From Bacteroidaceae bacterium (GTDB lineage: Bacteria > Bacteroidota > Bacteroidia > Bacteroidales > Bacteroidaceae), in the NCBI GenBank assembly GCA_021443405.1, contig JABUUA010000092.1, forward strand, positions 11,897 through 18,134: a DNA stretch of 6,238 nucleotides, in the 5' to 3' direction. Under the pieces are notes generated by a model. The model did no database searches. It worked only from the letters and a program-made list of their open reading frames with translations, and had not been told where the DNA came from. A program made the position numbers and the translations under genes. Positions 1 through 6,207 of this stretch are shown in pieces; the stretch's first letter is position 1, and every line of letters begins with the position of its first letter.

Positions 1-102
1 AACCTAAATGGTATACTTTTAATTTATTTTTTGGTATACTTTGGCATTATCATTTACATGATATCAACAAACATTGGATGTCAAATGGCTGCGGATGGTT
101 AA
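1..102 (+). CDS. C-terminal tail of a probable membrane protein (partial at window edge)
   Basis: Reading frame 1 is open from the first base to a TAA at 100-102. It encodes about 33 residues with a strongly hydrophobic run (residues about 5-20, containing LLIYFLVYFG and IIIYM) followed by a short polar tail, as expected for the last transmembrane helix of an integral membrane protein. The DNA is very AT-rich, like many polysaccharide polymerase (Wzy/EpsG-like) or flippase genes, and the next gene is a glycosyltransferase, so such a protein is the natural guess. The family cannot be named from so short a tail. It would overlap the annotated start of the next gene by 25 bases. The competing reading is that frame 3, also open to the window edge, is the coding frame and belongs to the glycosyltransferase; its peptide (rich in W, H, F and Y) looks less natural. 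Confidence 0.4.
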   Translation, partial: NLNGILLIYFLVYFGIIIYMISTNIGCQMAADG

Positions 103-809
103 AGACGACAATCATAGGGGGTATAAAGACTTGGCGTATGGTAAGGATGGCAAAAAGATACGATAGGATTGTCGTGCTTACAAAGGCTGATGAAAAAAGA
201 TGGCACACAAGCAAGGTCAAACAGATATATAACCCTCATACAATAACAACCGATAAGGTGTCGGATTGCAAGAACAAAACTGTCGTGGCAGTAGGTAGGA
301 TGGATCACCAAAAAGGTTTTGATATCCTTATAGAGTGTTGGCAACTGATTGAGAAGCGACATCCTGATTGGCAGTTGCGTATTTATGGTGGCGGCGATGC
401 AGAGCCGTATGTTCGGCAGATAAAACGCCTTGGGCTGAAAACAGCAAAGGTTATGGGCAGGGCGGACGATGTTCCGGCTGTGCTCCTTAATAGTAGCATC
501 TATGTTTTAAGTTCACGTTATGAGGGCTTCTCGTTGACCATATGCGAAGCCATGATTTGTGGTCTGCCCATTGTTACGTTCGATTGTCCTTCGGGGCCTG
601 CAGAACTTGTGACAGAAGGTAAAAATGGTTTTATCGTGGACAAGGTAGGAGACGTCCAGACTATGGCAGATAGAATCTCTACACTCATATCAGACGAGGA
701 ACTACGCCAAAGGATGGGTGTGGAATCTAAACTGTATTCTCAGGATTATAGCATAGATAAGATAATGCAAAATTGGATTGATATGTTTGAAGAGTTGATG
801 CTGTGCTAA
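78..809 (+). CDS. Family-4 (GT-B fold) glycosyltransferase, N-terminally short
   Basis: Predicted cytoplasmic glycosyltransferase that moves a sugar from a nucleotide-sugar donor to a growing glycan, probably capsule, O-antigen or exopolysaccharide. Most of the 243 residues are the donor-binding Glycos_transf_1 domain (about 67-230): GRMDHQKGFD at 73-82, RIYGGGD at 101-107, and EGFSLTICEAM at 149-159, which holds the EX7E pair E149/E157. PSGPAEL (171-177) and the following NGFIV are also typical of GT4. RYDRIVVLTKAD (27-38) and YNPH (51-54) match the end of the usual N-terminal domain, but the preceding 120 or so residues are absent; family members are usually about 350-380 residues. The first ATG (78) is used here, although the frame is open without a stop to position 3, so the gene may start outside the window or be a deletion remnant. 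No clear ribosome binding site is seen. Base composition is AT-richer than the downstream genes, as in many transferred polysaccharide loci. Acceptor and linkage cannot be predicted. Confidence 0.85.
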   Translation: MSNGCGWLKTTIIGGIKTWRMVRMAKRYDRIVVLTKADEKRWHTSKVKQIYNPHTITTDKVSDCKNKTVVAVGRMDHQKGFDILIECWQLIEKRHPDWQLRIYGGGDAEPYVRQIKRLGLKTAKVMGRADDVPAVLLNSSIYVLSSRYEGFSLTICEAMICGLPIVTFDCPSGPAELVTEGKNGFIVDKVGDVQTMADRISTLISDEELRQRMGVESKLYSQDYSIDKIMQNWIDMFEELMLC

Positions 810-1024
810 TAGGTTCCCCTCCGTTTCGCCAGCGTACCCGACGAGACTTACCCGCAAAATAACGCATAAACCATAATTATTTTTCGCGCGTACGCACGCG
901 TGAACCGAAGGTTTTTCCAGCATTTCTACACCGCAATGCAAGAAGGCGTTGGCTTTCATGGCATTGCATAAATATAGGAATATAGGTAAAATAATATCTT
1001 ATACGCGCGCGAGGGAAGGGATGG
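810..1024. other. Intergenic spacer with palindromes; composition boundary
   Basis: This 215-base stretch separates the glycosyltransferase from the convergent HhH-barrel gene. I find no convincing gene. It holds two touching perfect 8-base palindromes (GCGTACGC at 888-895 and CACGCGTG at 895-902), a 7-base inverted repeat (GCAATGC 933-939 with GCATTGC 961-967), a perfect tandem pair of AATATAGG (971-978 and 979-986) and an alternating CGCGCGCG at 1004-1011. An 85-codon minus-strand frame (702-959) crosses the spacer, but it also runs antisense into the glycosyltransferase and has no recognisable domain. Both flanking genes should end transcription here, yet no classic hairpin followed by a T-tract is visible. 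AT-rich DNA on the left gives way to GC-rich DNA on the right. Confidence 0.6.
971..986. repeat. Short tandem repeat, 2 x AATATAGG
   Basis: Two perfect, adjacent 8-base units lie 39 bases downstream of the stop codon of the minus-strand HhH-barrel gene. No function is evident; it may be chance in AT-rich sequence. Confidence 0.5.
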
Positions 1025-3001
1025 TCACCAGCAAAATTTTGCTTGAAATTGCAGGTCGTTGCGCCACGGGCTGCTGATGGCCTGCATGCCGGAGCCTTGC
1101 GCCGAGCGGTCGAAGTAACGCGTCATGCCGTATTTCGCCTCGAGGATTAGGCGCTCGTGCCACAGTCGGCAGCGGACGGCGAGGGCGCCGCGCACGCCGT
1201 GGCCGCTCAGCGCCATCTGCCCGAACGCCCCTGTTACCGTCGGTTCGTAGGCATAGATGCGGTGCTGATATGTGGGCGTCCGGAAGTAACAGGCCAGCGA
1301 TTGCAGTTGTAATACCTGACGACCCGTCGATTGCCACGCCACACCCTGCCAAACGCCAAAGCCGACCTTACGTTCCGAAGCGTTGAGCTGACCCGTGGTG
1401 GTCAGCGTCCATGCGGTGCCCACGGCCTGACGATAGGCCAGTCGCAGGCGGTGGGTGTGGAGCATTCCCGCCGCCACGGCCTTGTGTTTCCACTGATAGC
1501 GCGCCGTGATTTGGCAGCCGCGCCGCAGTGTGAAAGTAGGCTGCATGAGTACTTCCTGCCCGTTGGTGCTGCGCGTGAGCCCGTAACGAGGCCACGGATT
1601 GCGGAACACGTCGGCGTAGGCCAGCAGTTCCAGCGCATCGGTCAGGCGGCCGTCGGCCCGCAGCAACAGTCCGTTTTCGTTCTGCACCAGTGTATTGTCG
1701 CACAAGGCCGAGGCGTGGAAAGAATAATACTGACGGCTGTAGTAGCGTTGCGACAGGCTCAGCGTCCAGTCGCCAGGCAGTGGAATGGTCGCGCAGTTGA
1801 TGGTGGCGACGCCCCGTTGCTCCGTGCTGAAGGCCGTCTCGCCGTGCAGTTGGAACCAGCGCGTGGCGTAGCCGTAGTAGGCGCCCGCCACGCCGAAGTC
1901 GCGCCCACGCGGATAGAAGCGTCGGTACAGTTCGTCGCCGGGACTGAGCGTTCGGCTCGTATGCTGCCAGTAACCCGATGCGCCCAGCTGCCAGTGGCCC
2001 TTCAGCCAATTCACATTGCCGCCCACGGTGGTCGCGCACATATTGTGGCGCTTGTCCGTCTCGGTCTGCGTACGGTGGTAGCCACCCGTCACGAGGGTGG
2101 CGACATCTCCTGCCGACGTGAGCGTCGCGTCGTGCGCACGTGTGGACTCAAACATAGTAACGTGTAAGCCCTCACGTGCGCACATCGAAATCACCGCGCC
2201 GTGGAAATACCGGTCCTCGTCGAAACCTGTGCTCGGCCGCACGCTGAACATCGAGCGCGACGCCAGCATCTTACCCATCGTGAGCCCGCTGTTGATGACG
2301 AGTCCCTGCCCGAAACTGAGGCGATAGTCGCCCACGATGGCGGTGGCGACCGGGCCCACGTCGTAGAGCGCGAGGTGAGCCCCATAGTGGTCCCAACCGC
2401 GCGGGCGGAACGACTCGCCCGGGTCTTTCTCAGCCTGCAAGCCCACCTGCAAGTGGTCGCAACTGGAGAAGCGGTATTGCACGCGGTGAAGAAGAGGTGA
2501 ACCCGCATAGCCGCCCTGGCTCACAGGCGTGCAGTAGCCGCGACGGTAGTAGAGCGGCACATCGAGACGCGTGCGCAGTTCGTGGCGGCCACGCTGCCAG
2601 AGACGTTTGAGCGACAGCGAGTCGCGACGACCGTTCGGGGCCGGTTCGGCAGTGAGAAAAAGGGACAAATAGCGCCGCGTGGTGCGGTCGATGGAAGCGA
2701 TGCCCGATAGTTCGCTGAGCGAACGCATCCCGTCGTTGAGCAGTATGTAGGCGAGAATGTCGTCGGCCTGCGCTTCGTCGATGAACGGAAGTGCGCACAG
2801 TTGCTGCATCGAGGCCGTATTCACGTTGATAGGTTGCTGGTGAAGCGCCTCCAGTTCCTCCATGTGTTCGGTCCATCCCTGCGCCTCGGCCCACTCGTCG
2901 TCGTGGATTTCAGCCACAAAAGCCTCCCACGTCATCCACGATTGTCCCCGTGCATGAGAGATGCACACGCAGGAGAGGAAAACGAGGAGGAAGCGCTTCA
3001 T
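1025..3001 (-). CDS. Helix-hairpin-helix domain protein with outer-membrane beta-barrel
   Basis: A 658-residue protein from the ATG at 3001-2999; a TTG three codons upstream is open, but the ATG gives a clean signal peptide and better spacing to the promoter. Residues 1-20 form a signal peptide: MKRF, a hydrophobic core, then AR-G before the likely cut near residue 19-20. Residues about 25-55 are a charged helical lead-in. Residues about 57-117 are a ComEA-like helix-hairpin-helix region, starting PINVNTAS with LPFIDEAQADDIL in the second helix. From about 140 onward, alternating polar and aromatic residues and many Y/W/R-rich strands suggest a beta-barrel ending in Trp (QFQAKFCW), as outer-membrane barrels end in an aromatic residue. 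GDYRLSFGQGLVINSG (224-239) resembles a conserved block I know from Bacteroidota HhH-barrel proteins. Function is unknown: the HhH fold often binds DNA, but here it would face the periplasm, so DNA uptake or protein contact are only guesses. The gene is single and divergent from the radical SAM operon. Confidence 0.88.
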   Translation of the reverse strand: MKRFLLVFLSCVCISHARGQSWMTWEAFVAEIHDDEWAEAQGWTEHMEELEALHQQPINVNTASMQQLCALPFIDEAQADDILAYILLNDGMRSLSELSGIASIDRTTRRYLSLFLTAEPAPNGRRDSLSLKRLWQRGRHELRTRLDVPLYYRRGYCTPVSQGGYAGSPLLHRVQYRFSSCDHLQVGLQAEKDPGESFRPRGWDHYGAHLALYDVGPVATAIVGDYRLSFGQGLVINSGLTMGKMLASRSMFSVRPSTGFDEDRYFHGAVISMCAREGLHVTMFESTRAHDATLTSAGDVATLVTGGYHRTQTETDKRHNMCATTVGGNVNWLKGHWQLGASGYWQHTSRTLSPGDELYRRFYPRGRDFGVAGAYYGYATRWFQLHGETAFSTEQRGVATINCATIPLPGDWTLSLSQRYYSRQYYSFHASALCDNTLVQNENGLLLRADGRLTDALELLAYADVFRNPWPRYGLTRSTNGQEVLMQPTFTLRRGCQITARYQWKHKAVAAGMLHTHRLRLAYRQAVGTAWTLTTTGQLNASERKVGFGVWQGVAWQSTGRQVLQLQSLACYFRTPTYQHRIYAYEPTVTGAFGQMALSGHGVRGALAVRCRLWHERLILEAKYGMTRYFDRSAQGSGMQAISSPWRNDLQFQAKFCW

Positions 3002-3007
3002 AACACC

Positions 3008-3015
3008 CAAAGTTA
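3008..3015 (-). promoter_or_regulatory. -7 element (TAnnTTTG) for the HhH-barrel gene
   Basis: The minus strand reads TAACTTTG, a perfect match to the Bacteroidota -7 consensus TAnnTTTG. Only six bases separate it from the ATG at 3001, so the transcript should be leaderless or almost so. I see no good TTTG/TTG -33 element at the usual 19-21 base spacing. It forms one arm of a 9-base inverted repeat with the opposing promoter. Confidence 0.6.
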
Positions 3016-3048
3016 CGAAAAAGTTGTGGGTTTGTGCCCTTTTTTTAG

Positions 3049-3056
3049 TAACTTTG
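3049..3056 (+). promoter_or_regulatory. -7 element (TAnnTTTG) for the radical SAM-trkH-SDR operon
   Basis: TAACTTTG is a perfect match to the Bacteroidota -7 consensus and ends 10 bases before the ATG at 3067. A TTG at 3024-3026 lies 22 bases upstream and could serve as a weak -33 element; the TTTG at 3031-3034 is too close. The expected leader is only a few bases, consistent with the lack of a clear ribosome binding site before the first gene. Confidence 0.65.
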
Positions 3057-3066
3057 TGGCGAAATT

Positions 3067-3843
3067 ATGAGCACAATCGTCTATCCTTCGCCCGTGTTCG
3101 GCCCTATCCGAAGCCGACGTCTGGGCATTTCGCTGGGCATCAATCTGCTTCCCGGCGACGGGAAATGGTGCTCGTTCGACTGCCTCTACTGCGAGTGCGG
3201 CCTGAACGCCGAGCGCCGTGCCCGTCAGCCCCTGCCCACCCGAGAGGAGGTGGCGCAGCGACTTCGGGAAAAACTATTGGCGATGCGCGAGGAAGGAACG
3301 CGCCCCGACGTGCTGACCTTCGCCGGAAACGGCGAGCCTACCCTGCACCCGCAGTTCCCCGCCATCGTGGACGACGTGCGAGCCCTGCGCGACGAACTCT
3401 GCCCCGAAGCCAAGATTTCGGTGCTCTCGAACAGTACGCAGGTCGGTCGGCCCGAGGTGCGTGAGGCGCTGAGCCGCGTGGACAACCCCATCATGAAACT
3501 GGACACGGTGAACGACGACTACATCCGTCGCATCGACCGCCCCGCTGGTCGTTATTGCGTGACCGACATTGTGGAGGCACTCCGGCAGATGGCGCCGAAC
3601 GTCATCGTGCAGACGATGCTGATGACGGGCGAGGCCGACGGGCAGAGCGTGGACAACACCGGCGAGGCCTACCTCGGTCCCTGGCTCGAGGCGCTGCGAA
3701 CCATCGGTCCCCGTCAGGTGATGATTTACACCATCGACCGCGAGACCCCCGTGCAAGGACTGCGCAAAGCATCGCGCGAGGTGCTCGACGCCATCGGCCG
3801 ACGCGTGGAGGCGCTGGGCATTCCGTGCAGTGTAAGTTATTAG
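3067..3843 (+). CDS. Radical SAM protein, COG0731/TYW1-like
   Basis: A 258-residue iron-sulfur enzyme of the radical SAM superfamily. The cluster motif CxxxCxxC is C35-SFD-C39-LY-C42, and C44 gives a fourth nearby cysteine. The SAM-binding GNGEPTLHP is at 87-95, LSNST at 120-124 and MKLD at 143-146, in the order expected for a partial TIM barrel. The N-terminal block VFGPIRSRRLGISLGINLLP (10-29) is typical of COG0731, whose best-known member is TYW1, which makes the tricyclic wyosine base of tRNA-Phe. Bacteria are not known to make wyosine, and this protein lacks the flavodoxin domain of eukaryotic TYW1, so the true substrate is unknown. It is a single short domain with no extra C-terminal cluster domain. 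It is the first gene of a likely operon, 20 bases before trkH, driven from the promoter at 3049-3056 with a near-leaderless start. Confidence 0.87.
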   Translation: MSTIVYPSPVFGPIRSRRLGISLGINLLPGDGKWCSFDCLYCECGLNAERRARQPLPTREEVAQRLREKLLAMREEGTRPDVLTFAGNGEPTLHPQFPAIVDDVRALRDELCPEAKISVLSNSTQVGRPEVREALSRVDNPIMKLDTVNDDYIRRIDRPAGRYCVTDIVEALRQMAPNVIVQTMLMTGEADGQSVDNTGEAYLGPWLEALRTIGPRQVMIYTIDRETPVQGLRKASREVLDAIGRRVEALGIPCSVSY

Positions 3844-3863
3844 AACCTCCTTAGGAAAGAGTC

Positions 3864-5363
3864 ATGAAAAAGTCAATCTTCGGAATGTTGCTGCTGATGG
3901 AGTCACTGTTTCTGCTGGTGACCACGGGCGTAGCGCTCTATTACCATCGGGCGGTCGGCGACCAGGATTGGCAATCGTTCGCCATTGCCACGGTGGCGGC
4001 GGGCCTCACCGGTAGCGGACTGCTGCTGTGGGGCAAGTTGCAACGGCGCGTCGTCAACTCCCTCTCGCGCGGCGACAGCATCGTGATTGTCGCGCTCACG
4101 TGGGTGGTGTTCTCCGTATTCGGCTGCCTGCCCTTCGTGCTCACCGAGAACGTTCGGCTGAGCGTCACCGACGCCGTGTTCGAGACCATGAGCGGATTCA
4201 CCACCACGGGCGCCACCATTCTGAACCACATCGACGACATGCCCCACGGACTTCTGTTCTGGCGCAGCGTGATGCAGTGGATGGGAGGTCTGGGCATCGT
4301 GGTGCTTTCGTTTGCCCTGATTCCGTCGGGCGACATGAAGAACTCGAATATGTTCCAGGCCGAGATGACCGGCATCAGCCTCGACCGCCTCACTCCTAAG
4401 ATAGGAGCCACGGCCCGACGTCTGCTCAGCATCTACGTGTTGCTCACGTGTGTGTGCATGGGCTTCTACTGGGCTGGGCCGATGAATCTGTTCGATGCGG
4501 CCAATCATGCCATGACCACGCTCGCCACGGGCGGTTTCAGCACCCACCAAGCCTCGCTGGGCTTCTATCAGTCGGCCTATGTCGAGTATGTGGGAGCGGC
4601 GTTCATGCTGATTGCCTCCATCAATTTCTCGCTCTTCTACTTCCTTAGCATCGGTCGGTCCAAGGTGTTCACCCGCAACGAAGAAATGCAGACGTTCCTG
4701 TGGGTGGCCTTAGGAGCCGTGGCCATGTACTGCTTGTTGTTCCGCTTTGCCCCGCACTACCACCACAATCCCGGCGCGCTGCTGCCGACCGAAGGACCCG
4801 ACGTGTTGCGCGCCTCCGTCTTCCATGTGTCCACGGTCATCAGCAGCGGCGGCTTCCAAGGTCAGTATTTCGACTACGTGGGCTGGGGCGGCGCCTACTG
4901 GATGCCCACGGTGTTACTGATGGCGGTGGGCGGTTGTGCCGGTTCGACGGCGGGCGGCATCAAGGTGGTGCGCATGCTCATCTATGTGAAGTGCGTGCTG
5001 AAGGAGTTCCAACTGCACCTGCATCCCCGCGCCGTGTTGGCGGTGCGTGTGAGCGGACAGGTGGTTTCGGAGCCTCGCATCCGCCGCGCCATCGTATATA
5101 TATTAATGTATGTGATGTTGTCCATCGTCGGCATCCTGGCCTTCACGCACGTGGGCGTCGATGTGGACAGCGCCATAGGTTGCTGCATCAGCAGTCTGAG
5201 CAACGTGGGCCCGGGAACGGGATGTTTCGGCCCCGACTCCTCGTTTGCACAACTCCCCGACCCCGGCAAGTGGCTGATGAGCTTCTATATGTTGGTCGGT
5301 CGTCTCGAGATATTCACGGTGATGTTCCTGTTCATGCCGCGGGCGTGGAAGTCGAACTATTGA
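3864..5363 (+). CDS. trkH: TrkH-family potassium transporter membrane subunit
   Basis: A 499-residue inner-membrane protein of the TrkH/KtrB superfamily that carries K+ into the cytoplasm, normally gated by the peripheral NAD/ATP-binding subunit TrkA or KtrA. All four pore-loop filter segments are visible: FTTTGAT (112-118), TLATGGFS (219-226), VISSGGF (325-331) and SNVGPGTG (446-453). The conserved GGCAGSTAGGIKVVR block (356-370) and the C-terminal MLVGRLEIFTV (476-486) are also intact. Hydrophobic helices cover most of the protein, starting at about residue 5. Length fits TrkH (about 480-500) and exceeds KtrB. The ATG at 3864 is preceded by AGGAAAG (3853-3859), four bases away, and follows the radical SAM stop by 20 bases, so cotranscription is likely. 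No trkA is in the window; in Bacteroidota it often lies next to trkH, so it may be elsewhere. Some homologues prefer Na+ or act as symporters; glycines in all four filters favour K+. Confidence 0.95.
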   Translation: MKKSIFGMLLLMESLFLLVTTGVALYYHRAVGDQDWQSFAIATVAAGLTGSGLLLWGKLQRRVVNSLSRGDSIVIVALTWVVFSVFGCLPFVLTENVRLSVTDAVFETMSGFTTTGATILNHIDDMPHGLLFWRSVMQWMGGLGIVVLSFALIPSGDMKNSNMFQAEMTGISLDRLTPKIGATARRLLSIYVLLTCVCMGFYWAGPMNLFDAANHAMTTLATGGFSTHQASLGFYQSAYVEYVGAAFMLIASINFSLFYFLSIGRSKVFTRNEEMQTFLWVALGAVAMYCLLFRFAPHYHHNPGALLPTEGPDVLRASVFHVSTVISSGGFQGQYFDYVGWGGAYWMPTVLLMAVGGCAGSTAGGIKVVRMLIYVKCVLKEFQLHLHPRAVLAVRVSGQVVSEPRIRRAIVYILMYVMLSIVGILAFTHVGVDVDSAIGCCISSLSNVGPGTGCFGPDSSFAQLPDPGKWLMSFYMLVGRLEIFTVMFLFMPRAWKSNY

Positions 5364-5385
5364 TGAAATACCCAAGGAAACAGCG

Positions 5386-6120
5386 ATGAAGAAAGCATTG
5401 GTAGTGGGCGGCGCCAACGGCATAGGGTTGGCCATAGCGCGGGAACTGGCCCAGCGCGCCGGTATGGAGCGGGTGACGGTGGTGGACAAGGCGCCGGTGG
5501 CGCCCGAACATCTGCTGCCCGGCATGGAGAGCCTGCTGCTCGACCTCGCCAGTGACGACTACAGCGTGCTGGACCGCGTGACCGACATCGACACGCTCGT
5601 CATCACCGCAGGCTTCGGCAAACTGGCCCTCTTCCGCGATGTGACGGAGGAACACATCACGACGTCGTTCCAAGTAAACACCGTCGCGGCCCTGCGCATC
5701 CTCAAGCGTTACTACCCACTGATGGAGTCGCGCGACGATTTTTACTGCGGCGTGATGGTCAGCATCGCCGGTTTCATGAGTTCGCCCTTCTTTGCCGTTT
5801 ACGGCGCCACCAAGGCGGCGCTGAAGATTTTCATCGAGAGCGTCAACGTGGAACTGGAGAAAGCCGGCACCAGCAACCGCATTCTCAACGTTTCGCCAGG
5901 CTCCATTCGCGGCACAAGTTTCAGTAAAGGGCCCACCAACCTCGCGATGATTACGACGCTGGCTCGGGAAATCATCGGACATTTGGAACGGAAAGACGAC
6001 CTTTTCATCCCGCAGTTCGAGACCGTTTACCAGCACGTGTTGGAGCGTTACCACGCCGACTTCCGAGCCGAAGGCCGGCACTCCTACGACTACAAACTGG
6101 AGCGCCTGAAGTCGGAATAA
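5386..6120 (+). CDS. Short-chain dehydrogenase/reductase (SDR), NAD(P)-dependent
   Basis: A 244-residue soluble oxidoreductase of the classical SDR family, which interconverts alcohols and ketones with NAD(H) or NADP(H). The Rossmann cofactor motif GGANGIG is at 8-14 (usually TGxxxGIG), the adenine-side ITAG at 73-76 (usually NNAG), and the structural N is N98 in QVNT. The catalytic set is S126 (VSIAG), Y139 and K143 (YGATK), with normal S-to-Y and Y-to-K spacing. PGSIRGTSF (171-179) follows the last main strand. The acidic D34 at the end of beta-2 (VVDK) favours NAD over NADP. The substrate cannot be predicted. The ATG at 5386 has AAGGAAA (5374-5380) five bases upstream and lies 22 bases after trkH, so it is likely the last gene of the operon, ended by the terminator at 6170-6194. 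The tail after about residue 205 (ERKDDLFIPQF onward) is not part of the core fold and is rich in charged and aromatic residues. Confidence 0.93.
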   Translation: MKKALVVGGANGIGLAIARELAQRAGMERVTVVDKAPVAPEHLLPGMESLLLDLASDDYSVLDRVTDIDTLVITAGFGKLALFRDVTEEHITTSFQVNTVAALRILKRYYPLMESRDDFYCGVMVSIAGFMSSPFFAVYGATKAALKIFIESVNVELEKAGTSNRILNVSPGSIRGTSFSKGPTNLAMITTLAREIIGHLERKDDLFIPQFETVYQHVLERYHADFRAEGRHSYDYKLERLKSE

Positions 6121-6152
6121 GGTCGCGCTATCAAGTTTTCTTACATTTTCCT

Positions 6153-6207
6153 TTTCGGACAACCGCACGCTTCGCTTCTCAGAGCGAAGTTTTTCGTTTC
6201 GGACAAC
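6153..6207. repeat. Direct repeat TTTCGGACAAC flanking the terminator
   Basis: TTTCGGACAAC occurs at 6153-6163 and again at 6197-6207, one copy on each side of the terminator hairpin. The second copy also begins a weak inverted repeat: GGACA (6201-6205) with TGTCC (6216-6220). These may be remains of a small dispersed element or binding sites; nothing in the window decides which. The rest of 6208-6238 is AT-rich with no visible gene. Confidence 0.6.
6170..6194 (+). terminator. Intrinsic terminator after the SDR gene
   Basis: A perfect 7-base stem, CTTCGCT (6170-6176) with AGCGAAG (6183-6189), closes a 6-base loop and is followed at once by five Ts (6190-6194). It starts 50 bases after the SDR stop codon, so it should end the radical SAM-trkH-SDR operon. 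Confidence 0.8.

Larger units (their letters stand above)
3008..3056. repeat. 9-base inverted repeat framing the divergent promoter region
   Basis: CAAAGTTAC (3008-3016) and GTAACTTTG (3048-3056) are perfect reverse complements separated by 31 bases. Each arm contains the -7 promoter motif of the gene it faces. The symmetry may be simply two copies of the same promoter consensus back to back; a regulator binding both arms is possible but unproven. Confidence 0.6.

Noticed and set aside
9..42. Direct repeat TGGTATACTTT (9-19 and 32-42) with a promoter-like TATACTTTG
   Set aside because: It lies in a very AT-rich stretch that reads as a transmembrane coding tail, the TA-to-TTTG spacing is one base too long for the consensus, and no -33 element fits; probably coincidence.
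702..959. 85-codon minus-strand frame over the glycosyltransferase end and the spacer
   Set aside because: No domain or ribosome binding site, and its 3' part overlaps a supported gene antisense. Kept only as a hint of a repeated element, not as a gene.
1368..2039. 223-codon minus-strand frame inside the HhH-barrel gene
   Set aside because: Out-of-frame reading of a supported gene; extremely Arg-rich low-complexity peptide with no domain.
1331..2167. 278-codon plus-strand open frame antisense to the HhH-barrel gene
   Set aside because: No recognisable domain, Arg/Val/Ala/Gln-rich shadow composition, and the opposite frame has a signal peptide, HhH motif and barrel pattern. GC-rich third positions readily keep such frames open.
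3903..4550. 215-codon minus-strand frame antisense to trkH
   Set aside because: The plus-strand TrkH with all four filter motifs is certain; the antisense peptide is a composition artefact.
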